Part shown: piece by piece, positions 19,602 through 28,719 of the stretch | Layout of the letters: each line of letters begins with the position of its first letter | Numbering within the stretch: position 1 is the stretch's first letter | Origin: Klebsiella michiganensis | GTDB taxonomy: Bacteria; Pseudomonadota; Gammaproteobacteria; Enterobacterales; Enterobacteriaceae | DNA length: 64,000 nt | NCBI RefSeq assembly: GCF_002925905.1 | Contig: NZ_PRDB01000002.1 | Coordinates: forward strand, 248,001 to 312,000 | Direction: 5' to 3' | Notes under the pieces: model-generated | Told to the model about the DNA's origin: nothing | Database searches by the model: none | The model's input: the letters and a program-made list of their open reading frames with translations, nothing else | Translations under genes and position numbers: made by a program

Positions 19602-22474
19602 CAGGAGGCCTCCGCGCGCGCCAGCAGCTGCTGGTTGCCAACCCACACTTTACCGTTCTCCACTTTAACCGGCCAGGCGCGTACCGCCAGTTCGCCGCCG
19701 TCGCACTGGCGGCCATCGCGCAGGCGGATACGCTGCTTATACAGAGGCGAAATCACGATCGGTTCGCCGCCCGCATCGCCAAGCAGGCCGCGCGACAAAA
19801 CGTTGGCCTCGCTGCCCGGTTCAAGGTTATCGAGGGCATACACCTGGTCGCCGAAGCGGAACAGCGCAATCTGCCGCTCGCCGAGCCGCGCGCCAATCCC
19901 CGCCTGCTGTGGAATAGCATCGAGTTCGCAAATGGCCTGCCACGGGCGGGACGGCAGCGCCGGTTCGGCATGCGCCGCGAACGGGGCCAGCTGCGGCTGG
20001 CCGCGCAGGGTTTGCCGCTGTACGCTTTCGTCCGGCTCATCGCTGTTCACGTAGGAGCGGAACAGCGCCAGCCGCTGCGGATCGTTAAGGGTGGTTTGCC
20101 ATTCGCACTGGTAGCTCTCGACCACCCGCGCCATCTCCTGCTCCAGCTCTTCGCCGATGCCGAGGCTGTCTTCGAGGATCACCTCGCGCAGATAGTCGAC
20201 CCCGCCTTCAAGGTTATCCATCCAGGTACTGGTGCGCTGCAGGCGATCCGCGGTACGAATGTAGAACATCAGCAGCCGATCAATACTGCGAATAAGGGTG
20301 GCCTCATCAAGATCGCTGGCGAACAGGTCGGCATGGCGCGGCTTCATGCCGCCGTTGCCGCAAACGTACAGGTTCCAGCCCTTCTCCGTGGCGATAACCC
20401 CAATATCTTTCCCCTGGGCTTCCGCGCATTCGCGGGTACAGCCGGAGACGGCCATTTTAATTTTGTGCGGCGCGCGCAGCCCCTTGTAGCGATGTTCGAG
20501 GGTGACCGCCAGGCCGGTGGAATCCTGGACGCCGTAGCGGCACCAGGTCGAACCGACGCAGGATTTCACCGTCCGCAGGGATTTGCCGTAGGCGTGGCCG
20601 GTTTCAAATCCCGCCTCTGCCAGCTCGCGCCAGATTGCCGGGAGCTGCTCCAGGCGCGCGCCGAAAAGGTCGATACGCTGGCCGCCGGTCACTTTACTGT
20701 ATAGCTGATAGCGTTTGGCGATCTGGCCGATCGCAATCAGCCCGTCCGGCGTCACCTCGCCCGCCGCCATGCGCGGCACCACCGAATAGGTACCGTCTTT
20801 CTGAATATTGGCGAAGTAGCGATCGTTGGTGTCCTGAAGCGGCAGATGCGCCGGCTTCAGCAGATATTCATTCCAGCAGGAGGCCAGCACCGAGGCCACC
20901 AGAGGTTTACAGACTTCACAGCCGTGGCCGTGTCCATAGCGGGCAATCAGCTGTTCGAAGGTGCGGATATGGTTGACGCGTACCAGGTGATAGATCTCCT
21001 GCCGCGACCACGGAAAGTGCTCGCAGATATCCTTTTTAACTTCGACGCCCTGCCCGGCAAGCTGGTACTCCATCACCTGTTTCACCAGCGCGCTACAGCC
21101 GCCGCAGCCGGTCGCCGCTTTAGTGCAGCTTTTTATCGCCGCCATATCGCCCGCGCCGCCGCTCACCGCCTGGCAGATATCGCCTTTGCTGACGTTGTGA
21201 CAGGAGCAAATCTGCGCGCTGTCCGGCAGCGCCGCTACCCCGAGCGCTTTTGGCGCGCTGCCCTCCCGCGCCGGCAGGATCAGGCTTTCCGGGTGTTTGG
21301 GTAAAGCCATCCCGTTAAGCATCATCTGTAGCAGCGTGGCATAGTCGCTGGCATCCCCGACCAGCACCCCGCCGAGCAGTTTTTTGCCCTCCGCGCTGAC
21401 CACGATTTTTTTGTAGATCTGCTGCGGCCCATCAGTCCACTGATAGCTCTGACAGCCCGGCGTGCGCCCCTGGGCGTCGCCGAACGAGGCGACATCGACG
21501 CCCAGCAGCTTCAGCTTAGTGCTCATATCCGCGCCGCTAAAGCAGCCCGCCTCGCCCGCAAGGGTGGCCGCCGCGGCGCGCGCCATCTGATAGCCGGGCG
21601 CCACCAGACCATAAATTTTGTTTTCCCACAGGGCGCATTCGCCGATCGCCAGTACGTCCGGGTCGGAGGTACGGCACTGGTTGTCGATGCATATGCCGCC
21701 ACGTTCGCCTACGTTCAGTCCGCCGCTGCGCGCCAGCGCGTCCTGGGGGCGAATACCGGCGGAGAACACCAGCATATCGGTCGCCAGCGAGCTGCCGTCG
21801 GCGAAGTTCAGCTGCAGCCCCTGCTCATTGCGCACAATTTCCGTCGTCGCCTTGCTGGTATGCACCCCGACGCCCAGTTGGCTGATTTTTTCCCGCAGCA
21901 TCGCCGCGCCGCCGTTGTCCAGCTGCACCGCCATCAGGTTCGGCGCAAACTCGACAACGTGAGTTTCCAGCCCCAGCTGCTTCAGCGCGTTGGCCGCTTC
22001 CAGCCCGAGCAGGCCGCCGCCGATAACCACACCCCGTCGGGCGGTTGCGGCGCGGGCGGCAATCTGGTCGAGGTCGTCTAGCGTACGATAAACAAAGCAG
22101 CCCTCGAGATTATGACCCGGCACCGGCGGAACAAACGGGTAAGACCCCGTCGCCAGCACCAGCTTATCCCAGTGGGTTTCGTGGCCGAAGGCATCGCGCA
22201 CCACCCGCGCTTCGCGGTCGATGCTGGCGACCGATTCGCTGAGGCGCAGCTCAATACCGTGCTGAGCGAAAAAATCGCCCTCAACCAGCGACAGCGATTC
22301 CGCGCTGCGTCCGGCGAAATATTCAGTCAGATGAACCCGGTCGTAAGCGGCATAGCGCTCCTCGCAGAACACCACAATCCGGTACTGTTGATGAAGGTGA
22401 CGGTCGACGCATTGCTCAAGAAAATGGTGGCCGACCATACCGTGTCCGACCAGCACTAATACAGGTTTTGTCAT
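19601..22474 (-). CDS. nasB: Assimilatory nitrite reductase NasB (NAD(P)H, siroheme)
   Basis: Reduces nitrite to ammonium using NAD(P)H, FAD, Fe-S clusters and siroheme. From the ATG at 22474 it has 957 residues. Domains in order: FAD/NAD-binding (GHGMVGHHFLEQC; second GxGxxG in VVIGGGLLGLEAANAL), a BFD-like [2Fe-2S] domain (CSCHNVSKGDICQ, CGGCSALV), a siroheme ferredoxin-type reductase domain with the siroheme/[4Fe-4S] cysteines near CVGSTWC and CTREC, and a C-terminal Rieske-like region fused as in NirBD (EPGSEANVLSR). No stop separates it from nasC upstream, so the two read as one 1356-codon frame. The internal ATG with the overlapping out-of-frame TGA still marks a likely native start. 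Confidence 0.9.
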   Translation of the reverse strand: MTKPVLVLVGHGMVGHHFLEQCVDRHLHQQYRIVVFCEERYAAYDRVHLTEYFAGRSAESLSLVEGDFFAQHGIELRLSESVASIDREARVVRDAFGHETHWDKLVLATGSYPFVPPVPGHNLEGCFVYRTLDDLDQIAARAATARRGVVIGGGLLGLEAANALKQLGLETHVVEFAPNLMAVQLDNGGAAMLREKISQLGVGVHTSKATTEIVRNEQGLQLNFADGSSLATDMLVFSAGIRPQDALARSGGLNVGERGGICIDNQCRTSDPDVLAIGECALWENKIYGLVAPGYQMARAAAATLAGEAGCFSGADMSTKLKLLGVDVASFGDAQGRTPGCQSYQWTDGPQQIYKKIVVSAEGKKLLGGVLVGDASDYATLLQMMLNGMALPKHPESLILPAREGSAPKALGVAALPDSAQICSCHNVSKGDICQAVSGGAGDMAAIKSCTKAATGCGGCSALVKQVMEYQLAGQGVEVKKDICEHFPWSRQEIYHLVRVNHIRTFEQLIARYGHGHGCEVCKPLVASVLASCWNEYLLKPAHLPLQDTNDRYFANIQKDGTYSVVPRMAAGEVTPDGLIAIGQIAKRYQLYSKVTGGQRIDLFGARLEQLPAIWRELAEAGFETGHAYGKSLRTVKSCVGSTWCRYGVQDSTGLAVTLEHRYKGLRAPHKIKMAVSGCTRECAEAQGKDIGVIATEKGWNLYVCGNGGMKPRHADLFASDLDEATLIRSIDRLLMFYIRTADRLQRTSTWMDNLEGGVDYLREVILEDSLGIGEELEQEMARVVESYQCEWQTTLNDPQRLALFRSYVNSDEPDESVQRQTLRGQPQLAPFAAHAEPALPSRPWQAICELDAIPQQAGIGARLGERQIALFRFGDQVYALDNLEPGSEANVLSRGLLGDAGGEPIVISPLYKQRIRLRDGRQCDGGELAVRAWPVKVENGKVWVGNQQLLARAEAS

Positions 22475-23671
22475 CGTAGTTTGTCCCGCAGCGCGCGGCT
22501 GCATCGTTGAAGAGGGATCGAAGAGCCACTCTGCCGGCGCCGGCGCATGCGCCCCCAGCAGAGCGGTGAGGGGCGCGGCGCTGCTGCAATCGCCCAGCAG
22601 CAGTACGCCGCGCAGCTTGCCGTCGCGCAGCAGCAGGCGACGGTAGTGGCGATCCAGCGGATCCCAGCTGGTATATACGTCATCCTGTTCGGCGGCCCGC
22701 AGCTCGCCGGCGCTGAAGAGCTCAATGCCGGTGACCTTCAGGCGGGTGCCGCTGTCCTGCCAGCTGAAATCCTCGCCAGGGGTCGCGCACAGGCGGTCCG
22801 CCAACACCTCCGCCTGGCGCAGACACGGTGCCACCAGCCCCCAGGTCTGACCGTCGATTTCACAGCACTCGCCGATGGCGCTGACGCCCGGCTGCGCGGT
22901 TGCCAGCTGGCGGTCAACGAGGATTCCGCGGGCGCAGGCCAGCCCGCTGCGCTCGGCCAGCCGTTTGTTCGGCTGCACGCCGGTCGCCAGCACCACCCGC
23001 GAGGCGGCAAACGCGCGGCCGTCCTCCAGCCGCACCTGATGTTCATCAATAGCGGCGATACGGCTCTCCATCACGCAGCGAATCCCGCGCTCGGCAAGCA
23101 GCATTTGCAGCTGCTCGCCGGCAAAAGCATCGATTTGCTGCTCCATCAGCCCGCTTCCGCGATGGAGCAAAGTGACACTGTCACAATGACACCGCAGCGC
23201 CGCGGCGGCCTCTACGCCGAGTACGCCGCCGCCGATGACCACCGCCGGGCCGTCGATGGCCAGGATGCCCTCAACGTCCGCCAGGGTGCGGAAAGCAAAA
23301 ACGTGCGGCTGGGTGATGCCCGGCAGCGGCGGCAGAAACGGCAGCGAACCGGTGGCGAACACCAGCTCATCCCAGCCCAGTTCGCCTGCGGTGGTTTGCA
23401 GCGTACGGGCCGCAATATCCACCGCCGTAACCGTTTCACCGGCGCGTACCGTCACGTTATGCCGCGGATACCACGACGCGGGCAGCAGCCGCGTCTCGCT
23501 TGCCGCTTTCTCGGCGCCAAGCACCGGCGACAGCTGAATGCGGTTATAGGCCTGGCACGGCTCATCGCCGATGAGGGTGATGCTAAACCGCTGCGCATCG
23601 CGCTCCACCAGCGCCTGCGCCAGGCGCGTGGCCGCCATACCGTTGCCAATAATCACCAGTTGCCGCCTCAT
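22475..23671 (-). CDS. nasC: NasC, FAD-dependent NADH oxidoreductase for nitrate reductase (continuous with nasB)
   Basis: Electron-transfer flavoprotein that feeds NasA from NAD(P)H. About 399 codons precede the nasB ATG. The N-terminal FAD motif is VIIGNGMAATRL, the NAD motif VVIGGGVLGVEAAAAL, and a second FAD contact lies in GVSAIGECCEI. The frame enters nasB without a stop. In the neighbouring frame a TGA overlaps the nasB ATG (CGATGAC at about 22470-22476), the arrangement expected for a normal, separately terminated nasC. So a single-base slip near the 3' end, or a natural fusion, is possible. nasD lies 9 bp upstream. Confidence 0.85.
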
Positions 23672-23680
23672 CGCCGCCCC

Positions 23681-24469
23681 CTATGCCGCTTTCGGCTGTT
23701 TTTCATAGAGGAAGTGCAGGATCTGCTGGCGCAGATGGTGATAGCGGCTATCGTCCGCCAGCTGCACGCGATGGCGCGGTCGCGGCAGATTGACGTCGAG
23801 GATCTCCCCGACCGTCGCCGCCGGACCGTTGGTCATCATCAGCACCCGGTCGGAAAGCAGCACCGCTTCATCAACGTCATGGGTAATCATGACGATGGTG
23901 GTATTCAGCGACTGCTGGATCTGCATAACCGCGTCCTGTAAATGCGCCCGCGTCAGGGCATCAAGGGCGCCAAAGGGCTCATCAAGCAGCAGCACTTTCG
24001 GTTTCATCGCCAGCGCCCGGGCAATGCCAACGCGCTGCTTCATGCCGCCGGAGATTTCTCCCGGGCGCTTGTGCAGGGCGTGTCCCATCTGTACCCGCTC
24101 GAGGTTGTGCTCAATCCACTCTTTACGCTCGCCTTTGCTCATGCTGCGGCGAAAGACCTGATCCACCGCCAGCGCCACGTTGTCAAAGCAGGTTAGCCAC
24201 GGCAGCAGAGAGTGGTTCTGAAACACCACCGCGCGTTCCGGCCCAGGCCCGGCGATTTCACGGTTGTCGCACAGCAGGCCGCCTTCCGTCGGCAGGGCTA
24301 TCCCGGCTATCAGATTCAGCAGGGTTGATTTACCGCAGCCGGAGTGGCCGATCAGGCTGATGGTTTCCCCTTCGTAGATGTCGAAGGAGACGTTCTGCAA
24401 TGCCAGGAATTCGCCGCTGGCGGTGTTAAAACGCTGGCTGACGCCCTGGACCTGAATTAATGGTTTCAT
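23681..24469 (-). CDS. nasD: Nitrate ABC transporter ATPase NasD
   Basis: Cytoplasmic ATPase powering nitrate uptake with NasE and NasF. The 262 residues contain Walker A GHSGCGKST, the signature ISGGMKQRVGIARALA, Walker B LLLDEPFGALD and the H-loop MITHDVDEA. This is a single nucleotide-binding domain like SsuB, TauB and NrtD. The ATG at 24469 lies 10 bp after the nasE stop. Operon position (nasFEDCBA) and pairing with a nitrate-type binding protein define the substrate. Confidence 0.93.
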   Translation of the reverse strand: MKPLIQVQGVSQRFNTASGEFLALQNVSFDIYEGETISLIGHSGCGKSTLLNLIAGIALPTEGGLLCDNREIAGPGPERAVVFQNHSLLPWLTCFDNVALAVDQVFRRSMSKGERKEWIEHNLERVQMGHALHKRPGEISGGMKQRVGIARALAMKPKVLLLDEPFGALDALTRAHLQDAVMQIQQSLNTTIVMITHDVDEAVLLSDRVLMMTNGPAATVGEILDVNLPRPRHRVQLADDSRYHHLRQQILHFLYEKQPKAA

Positions 24470-24479
24470 CTACGACTCC

Positions 24480-25364
24480 CTATTTTTCCTGCCAGCTAAA
24501 ACGACGGGCGAGCAGCATCAACCCCTGTTCCAGCAGCAGCCCGACCACGCCGATAATGACGATGGCGATGATGATGTTTTCGACGTTGAGGTTGTTCCAC
24601 TCGTTCCAGATCCAGAAGCCGATCCCTAAGCCGCCGGTGAGCATTTCGGCGGCGACAATCACCAGCCAGGCGATACCGATGGAGAGACGAACCCCGGTCA
24701 GCACCGCGGGCAATACCGCCGGAAAGAGGATCTTGCGCATCACCGTCCACTCCGACAGCTGCAGCACCCGGGCGACGTTGAGGTAATCTTCCGGAATGCG
24801 CCGCACGCCCTCGGCGGTGTTAATGACCATCGGCCAGATCGAGCAGATAAAAATGGTCCAGCTGGAGGCGGGTTCCGCTTTCTGGAACAGCAGCAGGCCG
24901 ATGGGCAGCCAGGCCAGCGGGCTGACCGGGCGCAGCAGCGCGATCAGCGGGTTAAACATGCGGGCGAAAAACAGCGAGCGGCCAATCAGGAAGCCGAGCG
25001 GAATTCCCGCCAGCGCGGCAAGGCCAAATCCCACCGCCACCCGCTGCAGCGACGCCAGCACGTTCCAGCCGATGCCCATATCGTTCGGCCCGTCCTGATA
25101 AAACGGGTCGGCGAAAAGGGTTAGCGCGGAATCCAGCGTGCTGAGCGGCGTCGGAAAGCCTTTGCTGTTCATCGCCGCCAGCTGCCAGCCCAGCAGCAGC
25201 AATCCCAGCCCGAGCAGCGGCGGCAGAAGACGTTGGGTGACATCCCGCAGCCAGCGGCTGAGCGGAGGCGTGGTTTTGCGCACCTGCAGCGGCGGCAGGG
25301 TAATGACTTCGCCGGGCGCGCTGTCGGCGCCGGCCTGCGGTTGCGGTTTATATGCGTGTTTCAT
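24480..25364 (-). CDS. nasE: Nitrate ABC transporter permease NasE
   Basis: Inner-membrane permease of the nitrate importer, 294 residues with about six membrane spans. Transport-family features include GIPLGFLIGRS and the cytoplasmic coupling loop around RIPEDYLNVARVLQLSEW. The start at 25364 (MKHAYKPQPQ) is preferred: it begins one base after the nasF stop, and the earlier in-frame start lies well inside nasF. It has a long hydrophilic N-terminal tail of about 55 residues before the first span. It sits between nasF and nasD, so the transporter genes are contiguous. Confidence 0.92.
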   Translation of the reverse strand: MKHAYKPQPQAGADSAPGEVITLPPLQVRKTTPPLSRWLRDVTQRLLPPLLGLGLLLLGWQLAAMNSKGFPTPLSTLDSALTLFADPFYQDGPNDMGIGWNVLASLQRVAVGFGLAALAGIPLGFLIGRSLFFARMFNPLIALLRPVSPLAWLPIGLLLFQKAEPASSWTIFICSIWPMVINTAEGVRRIPEDYLNVARVLQLSEWTVMRKILFPAVLPAVLTGVRLSIGIAWLVIVAAEMLTGGLGIGFWIWNEWNNLNVENIIIAIVIIGVVGLLLEQGLMLLARRFSWQEK

Positions 25365-25365
25365 C

Positions 25366-26622
25366 TCATGCCCCCTTACGTTGAATCGCGAAACTGCGGG
25401 CGTAGCCTTCCGGATCGGCCCCATTCCAGACCTTGCCATCGATCAGCGTGCTGCTGCGCATCGCCTGCGTCGGCGCGCTGATGCCGCCGACCGCCTGCGC
25501 GGCCTCTTTCCAGACGTCAATCCGGTTAATGCGCTGGGCCACCGCCAGATAATCCGGCGCCGACTTCAGCAATCCCCAACGGCGGAACTGGGTCAAAAAC
25601 CACATGCCGTCCGAGAGCCACGGAAAACTCACTTCTCCCCGTTCGTAGAAGCGCATCGGGTGCGCGTCCTGCCAGCGGTGGCCGATACCGTTGTCGTATT
25701 CGCCGAGCATGCGCCCGCTGAGGTACTGCTCTTTGGTGTTCAGCCACGCGCGTCTGGCGAGAAGGCGCGCCGTTTCGCGAGTGTTCTCGGCGGATGCGTC
25801 AATCCAGCGCTGGGCCTCTATCAGCGCCGCCACCAGCGCGCGCGCGGTGTTGGGATGACGCTCAACCCATTCGCTGCGGGTGCCGAGAATTTTTTCTGGA
25901 TGCTCCGGCCAGATATCCTGCGAAGTGGCGGCGGTGAAGCCGATACGATCGTTTATCGCGCGCGCGTTCCACGGTTCGCCAACGCAAAAGCCGCTCATAT
26001 TGCCGATGCGCATGTTCATTACCATCTGCGGCGGCGGCACAACGACGGTGCGAATATCGTCAAAGGGATTAATTCCACCGCTCGCCAGCCAGTAGTAGAG
26101 CCACATCGCGTGGGTGCCGGTTGGGAAGGTGTGGGCGAAGGTGTAGCTGCCCGGCGCCTGCTGGCCGATCAGTTTTTTCAGCCCGCCCAGGTCGGTGACG
26201 CCCTTCTCCTGCAGCTCGCTGGAGAGCGTTATCGCCTGACCGTTGCGGTTAAGGGTCATCAGATTGGCCATCGCCTGAGGTTTACTGGCGATCCCCAGCT
26301 CAAGGCCGTAGAGCATGCCGTACAGAATGTGCGCGGCGTCCAGCTCCCCGGCAACCAGCTTGTCGCGCACCGCCGCCCAGCTGGCCTCCTTGCTCGGGAC
26401 GAGGGTGATACCGTACTTTTTATCGAATCCCTTCAGGGAAGCGATAGCTAAGGGGGCGCAGTCGGTCAGCGGAATAAAACCGACCCGCACGGTAGTCTGT
26501 TCCGGCTTATCCGACCCCGCCGCCCATGCCGCCTGCATCATGCCGGGCAGCAGCATCGCGCCGCCCAGCGTCGCCCCCGCCTGTAATAAACGCCGCCGTG
26601 AAATTGAAAACGTATCGCCCAT
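25366..26622 (-). CDS. nasF: Nitrate ABC transporter substrate-binding protein NasF (Tat signal)
   Basis: Periplasmic nitrate-binding protein, first gene of the nasFEDCBA operon. The 418-residue product starts at 26622 and opens with a twin-arginine signal (SRRRLLQAGATLGGAM, then a hydrophobic stretch and an Ala-rich cleavage region). The mature part resembles NrtA/SsuA-type proteins (VRVGFIPLTDCAPLAIA). An earlier in-frame start at 26724 would run through the leader terminator and is rejected. Expression is probably under nitrogen control and nitrate-responsive antitermination, judging from the upstream promoter, leader hairpin and adjacent nasR. Confidence 0.93.
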   Translation of the reverse strand: MGDTFSISRRRLLQAGATLGGAMLLPGMMQAAWAAGSDKPEQTTVRVGFIPLTDCAPLAIASLKGFDKKYGITLVPSKEASWAAVRDKLVAGELDAAHILYGMLYGLELGIASKPQAMANLMTLNRNGQAITLSSELQEKGVTDLGGLKKLIGQQAPGSYTFAHTFPTGTHAMWLYYWLASGGINPFDDIRTVVVPPPQMVMNMRIGNMSGFCVGEPWNARAINDRIGFTAATSQDIWPEHPEKILGTRSEWVERHPNTARALVAALIEAQRWIDASAENTRETARLLARRAWLNTKEQYLSGRMLGEYDNGIGHRWQDAHPMRFYERGEVSFPWLSDGMWFLTQFRRWGLLKSAPDYLAVAQRINRIDVWKEAAQAVGGISAPTQAMRSSTLIDGKVWNGADPEGYARSFAIQRKGA

Positions 26623-26641
26623 ACCCGCTCCAGAAACGCGC

Positions 26642-26681
26642 AAAAAAAAGCGCCCGGCGGTGCTTACGCACCGCTGGACGC
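26642..26681 (-). terminator. nasF leader terminator (attenuator)
   Basis: On the minus strand a strong stem (perfect 7-bp core GCGGTGC / GCACCGC, tetraloop GTAA, extended by further GC and one GU pair) is followed by eight T. It lies only about 20 bp before the nasF ATG and downstream of the promoter, so it would stop transcription inside the leader. In Klebsiella the antiterminator NasR overrides this with nitrate or nitrite. A short TTGG/CCAA stem at about 26709-26724 is the only candidate I see for part of the NasR-binding hairpin. Confidence 0.85.
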
Positions 26682-26750
26682 CTTTATCCTTAGACATACG
26701 TGCCGCCGTTGGCCCGCTGCCCAAAACCTTTATTCACTCGTTTTATTTAA

Positions 26751-26766
26751 TGCAAAGCCAATGCCA
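26751..26766 (-). promoter_or_regulatory. Sigma-54 promoter of nasF
   Basis: Reading the minus strand, TGGCAT-N5-TTGCA has GG and GC with the required 10-bp separation of a -24/-12 promoter. The start would be near 26740, leaving a leader of about 118 nt that contains the attenuator. Nitrogen-limited transcription by sigma-54 and NtrC is established for Klebsiella nasF. Confidence 0.8.
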
Positions 26767-26850
26767 GATTTGCGGAGGCCCGGTTCACGCGCGTTGGCTC
26801 ACTCGTCGGGGGCGTTTGAGGCAAAAATTGCACCGTCGGCTGGCAACATA

Positions 26851-26867
26851 TGCCCACTGATTGTGCA
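26851..26867 (-). promoter_or_regulatory. NtrC-like enhancer site upstream of nasF
   Basis: TGCACAATCAGTGGGCA on the minus strand fits GCAC-N7-GTGC with one mismatch. It lies about 115-125 bp upstream of the predicted start, between nasR and the -24 element, a usual position for NtrC dimers. Confidence 0.5.
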
Positions 26868-26868
26868 T

Positions 26869-28059
26869 CTACTCCTTAGGTGGTACTTGCCATAGCGACT
26901 TCACCGTCAGCAGCGCGCGGGCTATCTCAACCATGCGCTGATTTTTGTCCATCGCCATTTTACGCAGCGCCTGCCAGGCCTGCTCCTCCTGCATTCCCTG
27001 GTGGGTCATCAGCACGCTTTTGGCTTTTTCAATCAGCTTGCGCTCTTCAAGCGCATCTTTTAACGACGCGAGCTGGGCGGAGAGCTGCTGTAGCTCATGG
27101 GCCTGCTGGCGCACCAGCGGCAACAGCTGCTTATCCAGCCGCAGGGCTATACCGTCCTCCTGCCAGTCGGCGGGCGGCACCTGGACCTCCCGATCGTCTC
27201 CCTCCAGCAGCGCATCGGCCGCGTTAAGCAGGTCTGCGATCAGCCGCTCTTCCACGCCGCGCAGCTGCTCAAGACGCTGGGTCTGAACGCAAAACCAGCG
27301 CAGCGCCGTTTCTCCCTCGTCCGGCGGCGGTTGGCGGGTGCAGGCGACCCGCCGCAGCTGTTCAATTTCCAGGCCGGCCTGGCACTGCTCAACAAACAGA
27401 ACGGTTTGCGGCGAACTGGCTAAAGCCTGAAAAGTGTCAAAACAGGGCTGCTGGCCGTCAATGCGGTCCACCAGCTGCTGGCGCAGCTCATCGCTGAACA
27501 GTCCGCGGGCAAAGCCCAGCGCGCCCAGCGCGCGCTCCTGTCCGACCAGCTCTTTCCCCTGCATAAAGCTGTAAAGCGCGACCATCCGCCCGGCGATTTG
27601 CGGATCGTCGATACTGTCGTTGAGCTGCGGAACGATATTCAACAGGTGGCGGATAATGCGGCTAAACTGCCCGGTGGCCTCTTCGGCGGCTATCTCCAGG
27701 CCGCGCACGCGTTTACGCAACGCGACAAGCTGCGTCAGATACCACACCGCGCAGGCAATGCGCCAGCAGAGCGCGCTGCTGGCGGCATCGCGGGCAGGTT
27801 CCAGCGCCGCATAAAACCGCGTGAGCTGCTCATCAACCAGCGCCGCGCCCGCCCGGCACTCCGCCGCGTATAGTCTGCCGCCCGAGCATAGCCAGATATT
27901 TGACGCGCCGCGCTCGCACTGCAGCATATGCACCAGCGCGCTTATCTGGCCTGCCAGCGCCCCCTGCTGCGCCAGCTGGTGCAGCTGCCGCTTCTGTAAG
28001 CGACGCGCGCGCGCAAACCAGTCGACCACCTCAGGCGTATTACCCGCCACATTATTCAT
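26869..28059 (-). CDS. nasR: NasR, nitrate/nitrite-responsive transcription antiterminator
   Basis: RNA-binding regulator that senses nitrate or nitrite and allows RNA polymerase past the nasF leader terminator. The 396-residue product has an N-terminal helical NIT sensor domain (roughly residues 30-280, with the early signature LVHMLQCERGASN) and a C-terminal ANTAR RNA-binding domain (about 330-390: ALEERKLIEKAKSVLM, then EEQAWQALRKMAMDKNQRM). The ATG at 28059 begins MNNVAGNTPEVVDW. It lies directly upstream of the nasF promoter in the same direction, the order known in Klebsiella, and is divergent from ychN. Confidence 0.95.
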   Translation of the reverse strand: MNNVAGNTPEVVDWFARARRLQKRQLHQLAQQGALAGQISALVHMLQCERGASNIWLCSGGRLYAAECRAGAALVDEQLTRFYAALEPARDAASSALCWRIACAVWYLTQLVALRKRVRGLEIAAEEATGQFSRIIRHLLNIVPQLNDSIDDPQIAGRMVALYSFMQGKELVGQERALGALGFARGLFSDELRQQLVDRIDGQQPCFDTFQALASSPQTVLFVEQCQAGLEIEQLRRVACTRQPPPDEGETALRWFCVQTQRLEQLRGVEERLIADLLNAADALLEGDDREVQVPPADWQEDGIALRLDKQLLPLVRQQAHELQQLSAQLASLKDALEERKLIEKAKSVLMTHQGMQEEQAWQALRKMAMDKNQRMVEIARALLTVKSLWQVPPKE

Positions 28060-28127
28060 ACCCTTCCCCCGGGTTAACGCTTTATACTTCAGCCAAGCAA
28101 TAACCGTGCCTTATAGAAGGAGTCCTT

Positions 28128-28481
28128 ATGCAACGTATTGTGATTATCGCTAACGGTGCTGCCTACGGCAGCGAATCCCTGTTCAATAGCCTGCGTCTGG
28201 CTATCGCCCTGCGCGAGCAGCAGTCTGACCTCGAACTGAAATTATTTTTAATGTCTGATGCGGTGACCGCCGGCCTGCGCGGACAGAAGCCAGCGGAAGG
28301 CTACAACATTCAGCAGATGCTGGAGATCCTCACCGCGCAAAACGTGCCGGTGAAGCTGTGTAAAACCTGCGCTGACGGTCGCGGAATCGGCGCGCTGCCG
28401 CTGATTGATGGCGTGGAGATTGGCACCCTCGTCGAGCTGGCGCAGTGGACGCTGGCGGCAGATAAAGTCCTGACCTTCTAA
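28128..28481 (+). CDS. ychN: YchN, DsrE/F-fold protein
   Basis: A 117-residue DsrE/DsrF-like protein; the E. coli homologue forms a hexamer and its function is unknown, although the fold is shared with sulfur-relay proteins. The start MQRIVIIANGAAYGSESLFN and the conserved cysteine region VKLCKTCADGRG are visible. A ribosome-binding site (GAAGGAG) precedes the ATG. It diverges from nasR. In E. coli ychN and ychO are close neighbours; here the nas cluster lies between them, consistent with nas gain in one lineage or loss in the other. Confidence 0.93.
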   Translation: MQRIVIIANGAAYGSESLFNSLRLAIALREQQSDLELKLFLMSDAVTAGLRGQKPAEGYNIQQMLEILTAQNVPVKLCKTCADGRGIGALPLIDGVEIGTLVELAQWTLAADKVLTF

Positions 28482-28597
28482 AAATCCGCCATTCAACGGG
28501 ATTAAATATTAAGCTGGCGGCGTTTGTTAACCGAAAACAATGTCAGCTGAATGCTTTCAGGCACAACGTCATTTTTGTTTAATCTTTATTCCTTTTT

Positions 28598-28611
28598 TTG
28601 ATCAAAATCAG
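28598..28611 (+). promoter_or_regulatory. FNR-like site upstream of the DUF1883-like gene
   Basis: TTGATCAAAATCAG agrees with TTGAT-N4-ATCAA at nine of ten defined positions. It lies 108 bp before the next ATG. No clear -10 was identified at the expected distance, so regulation is only suggested. Confidence 0.4.
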
Positions 28612-28719
28612 CATCTGCCCCCCTCCCCTTTGGTGTTATGCACAGAGCAAAGTGTGAACAATATCACGCGGGTTAATGGGCTGGCAGGATGCTGTAGACA
28701 GAAACGGGGTCGAGATTAA

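Noticed and set aside
22547-23941. 464-codon plus-strand frame opposite nasC and the end of nasD
   Set aside because: It is the mirror of GC-rich coding sequence crossing a gene boundary; residues are Gln/Arg/His-rich without motifs.
25138-26451. 437-codon plus-strand frame opposite nasE and nasF
   Set aside because: Antisense to two confidently identified transport genes, without a ribosome-binding site or domain.
26623-26724. Upstream extension of nasF to 26724
   Set aside because: It would translate through the leader terminator and add residues before the twin-arginine signal.
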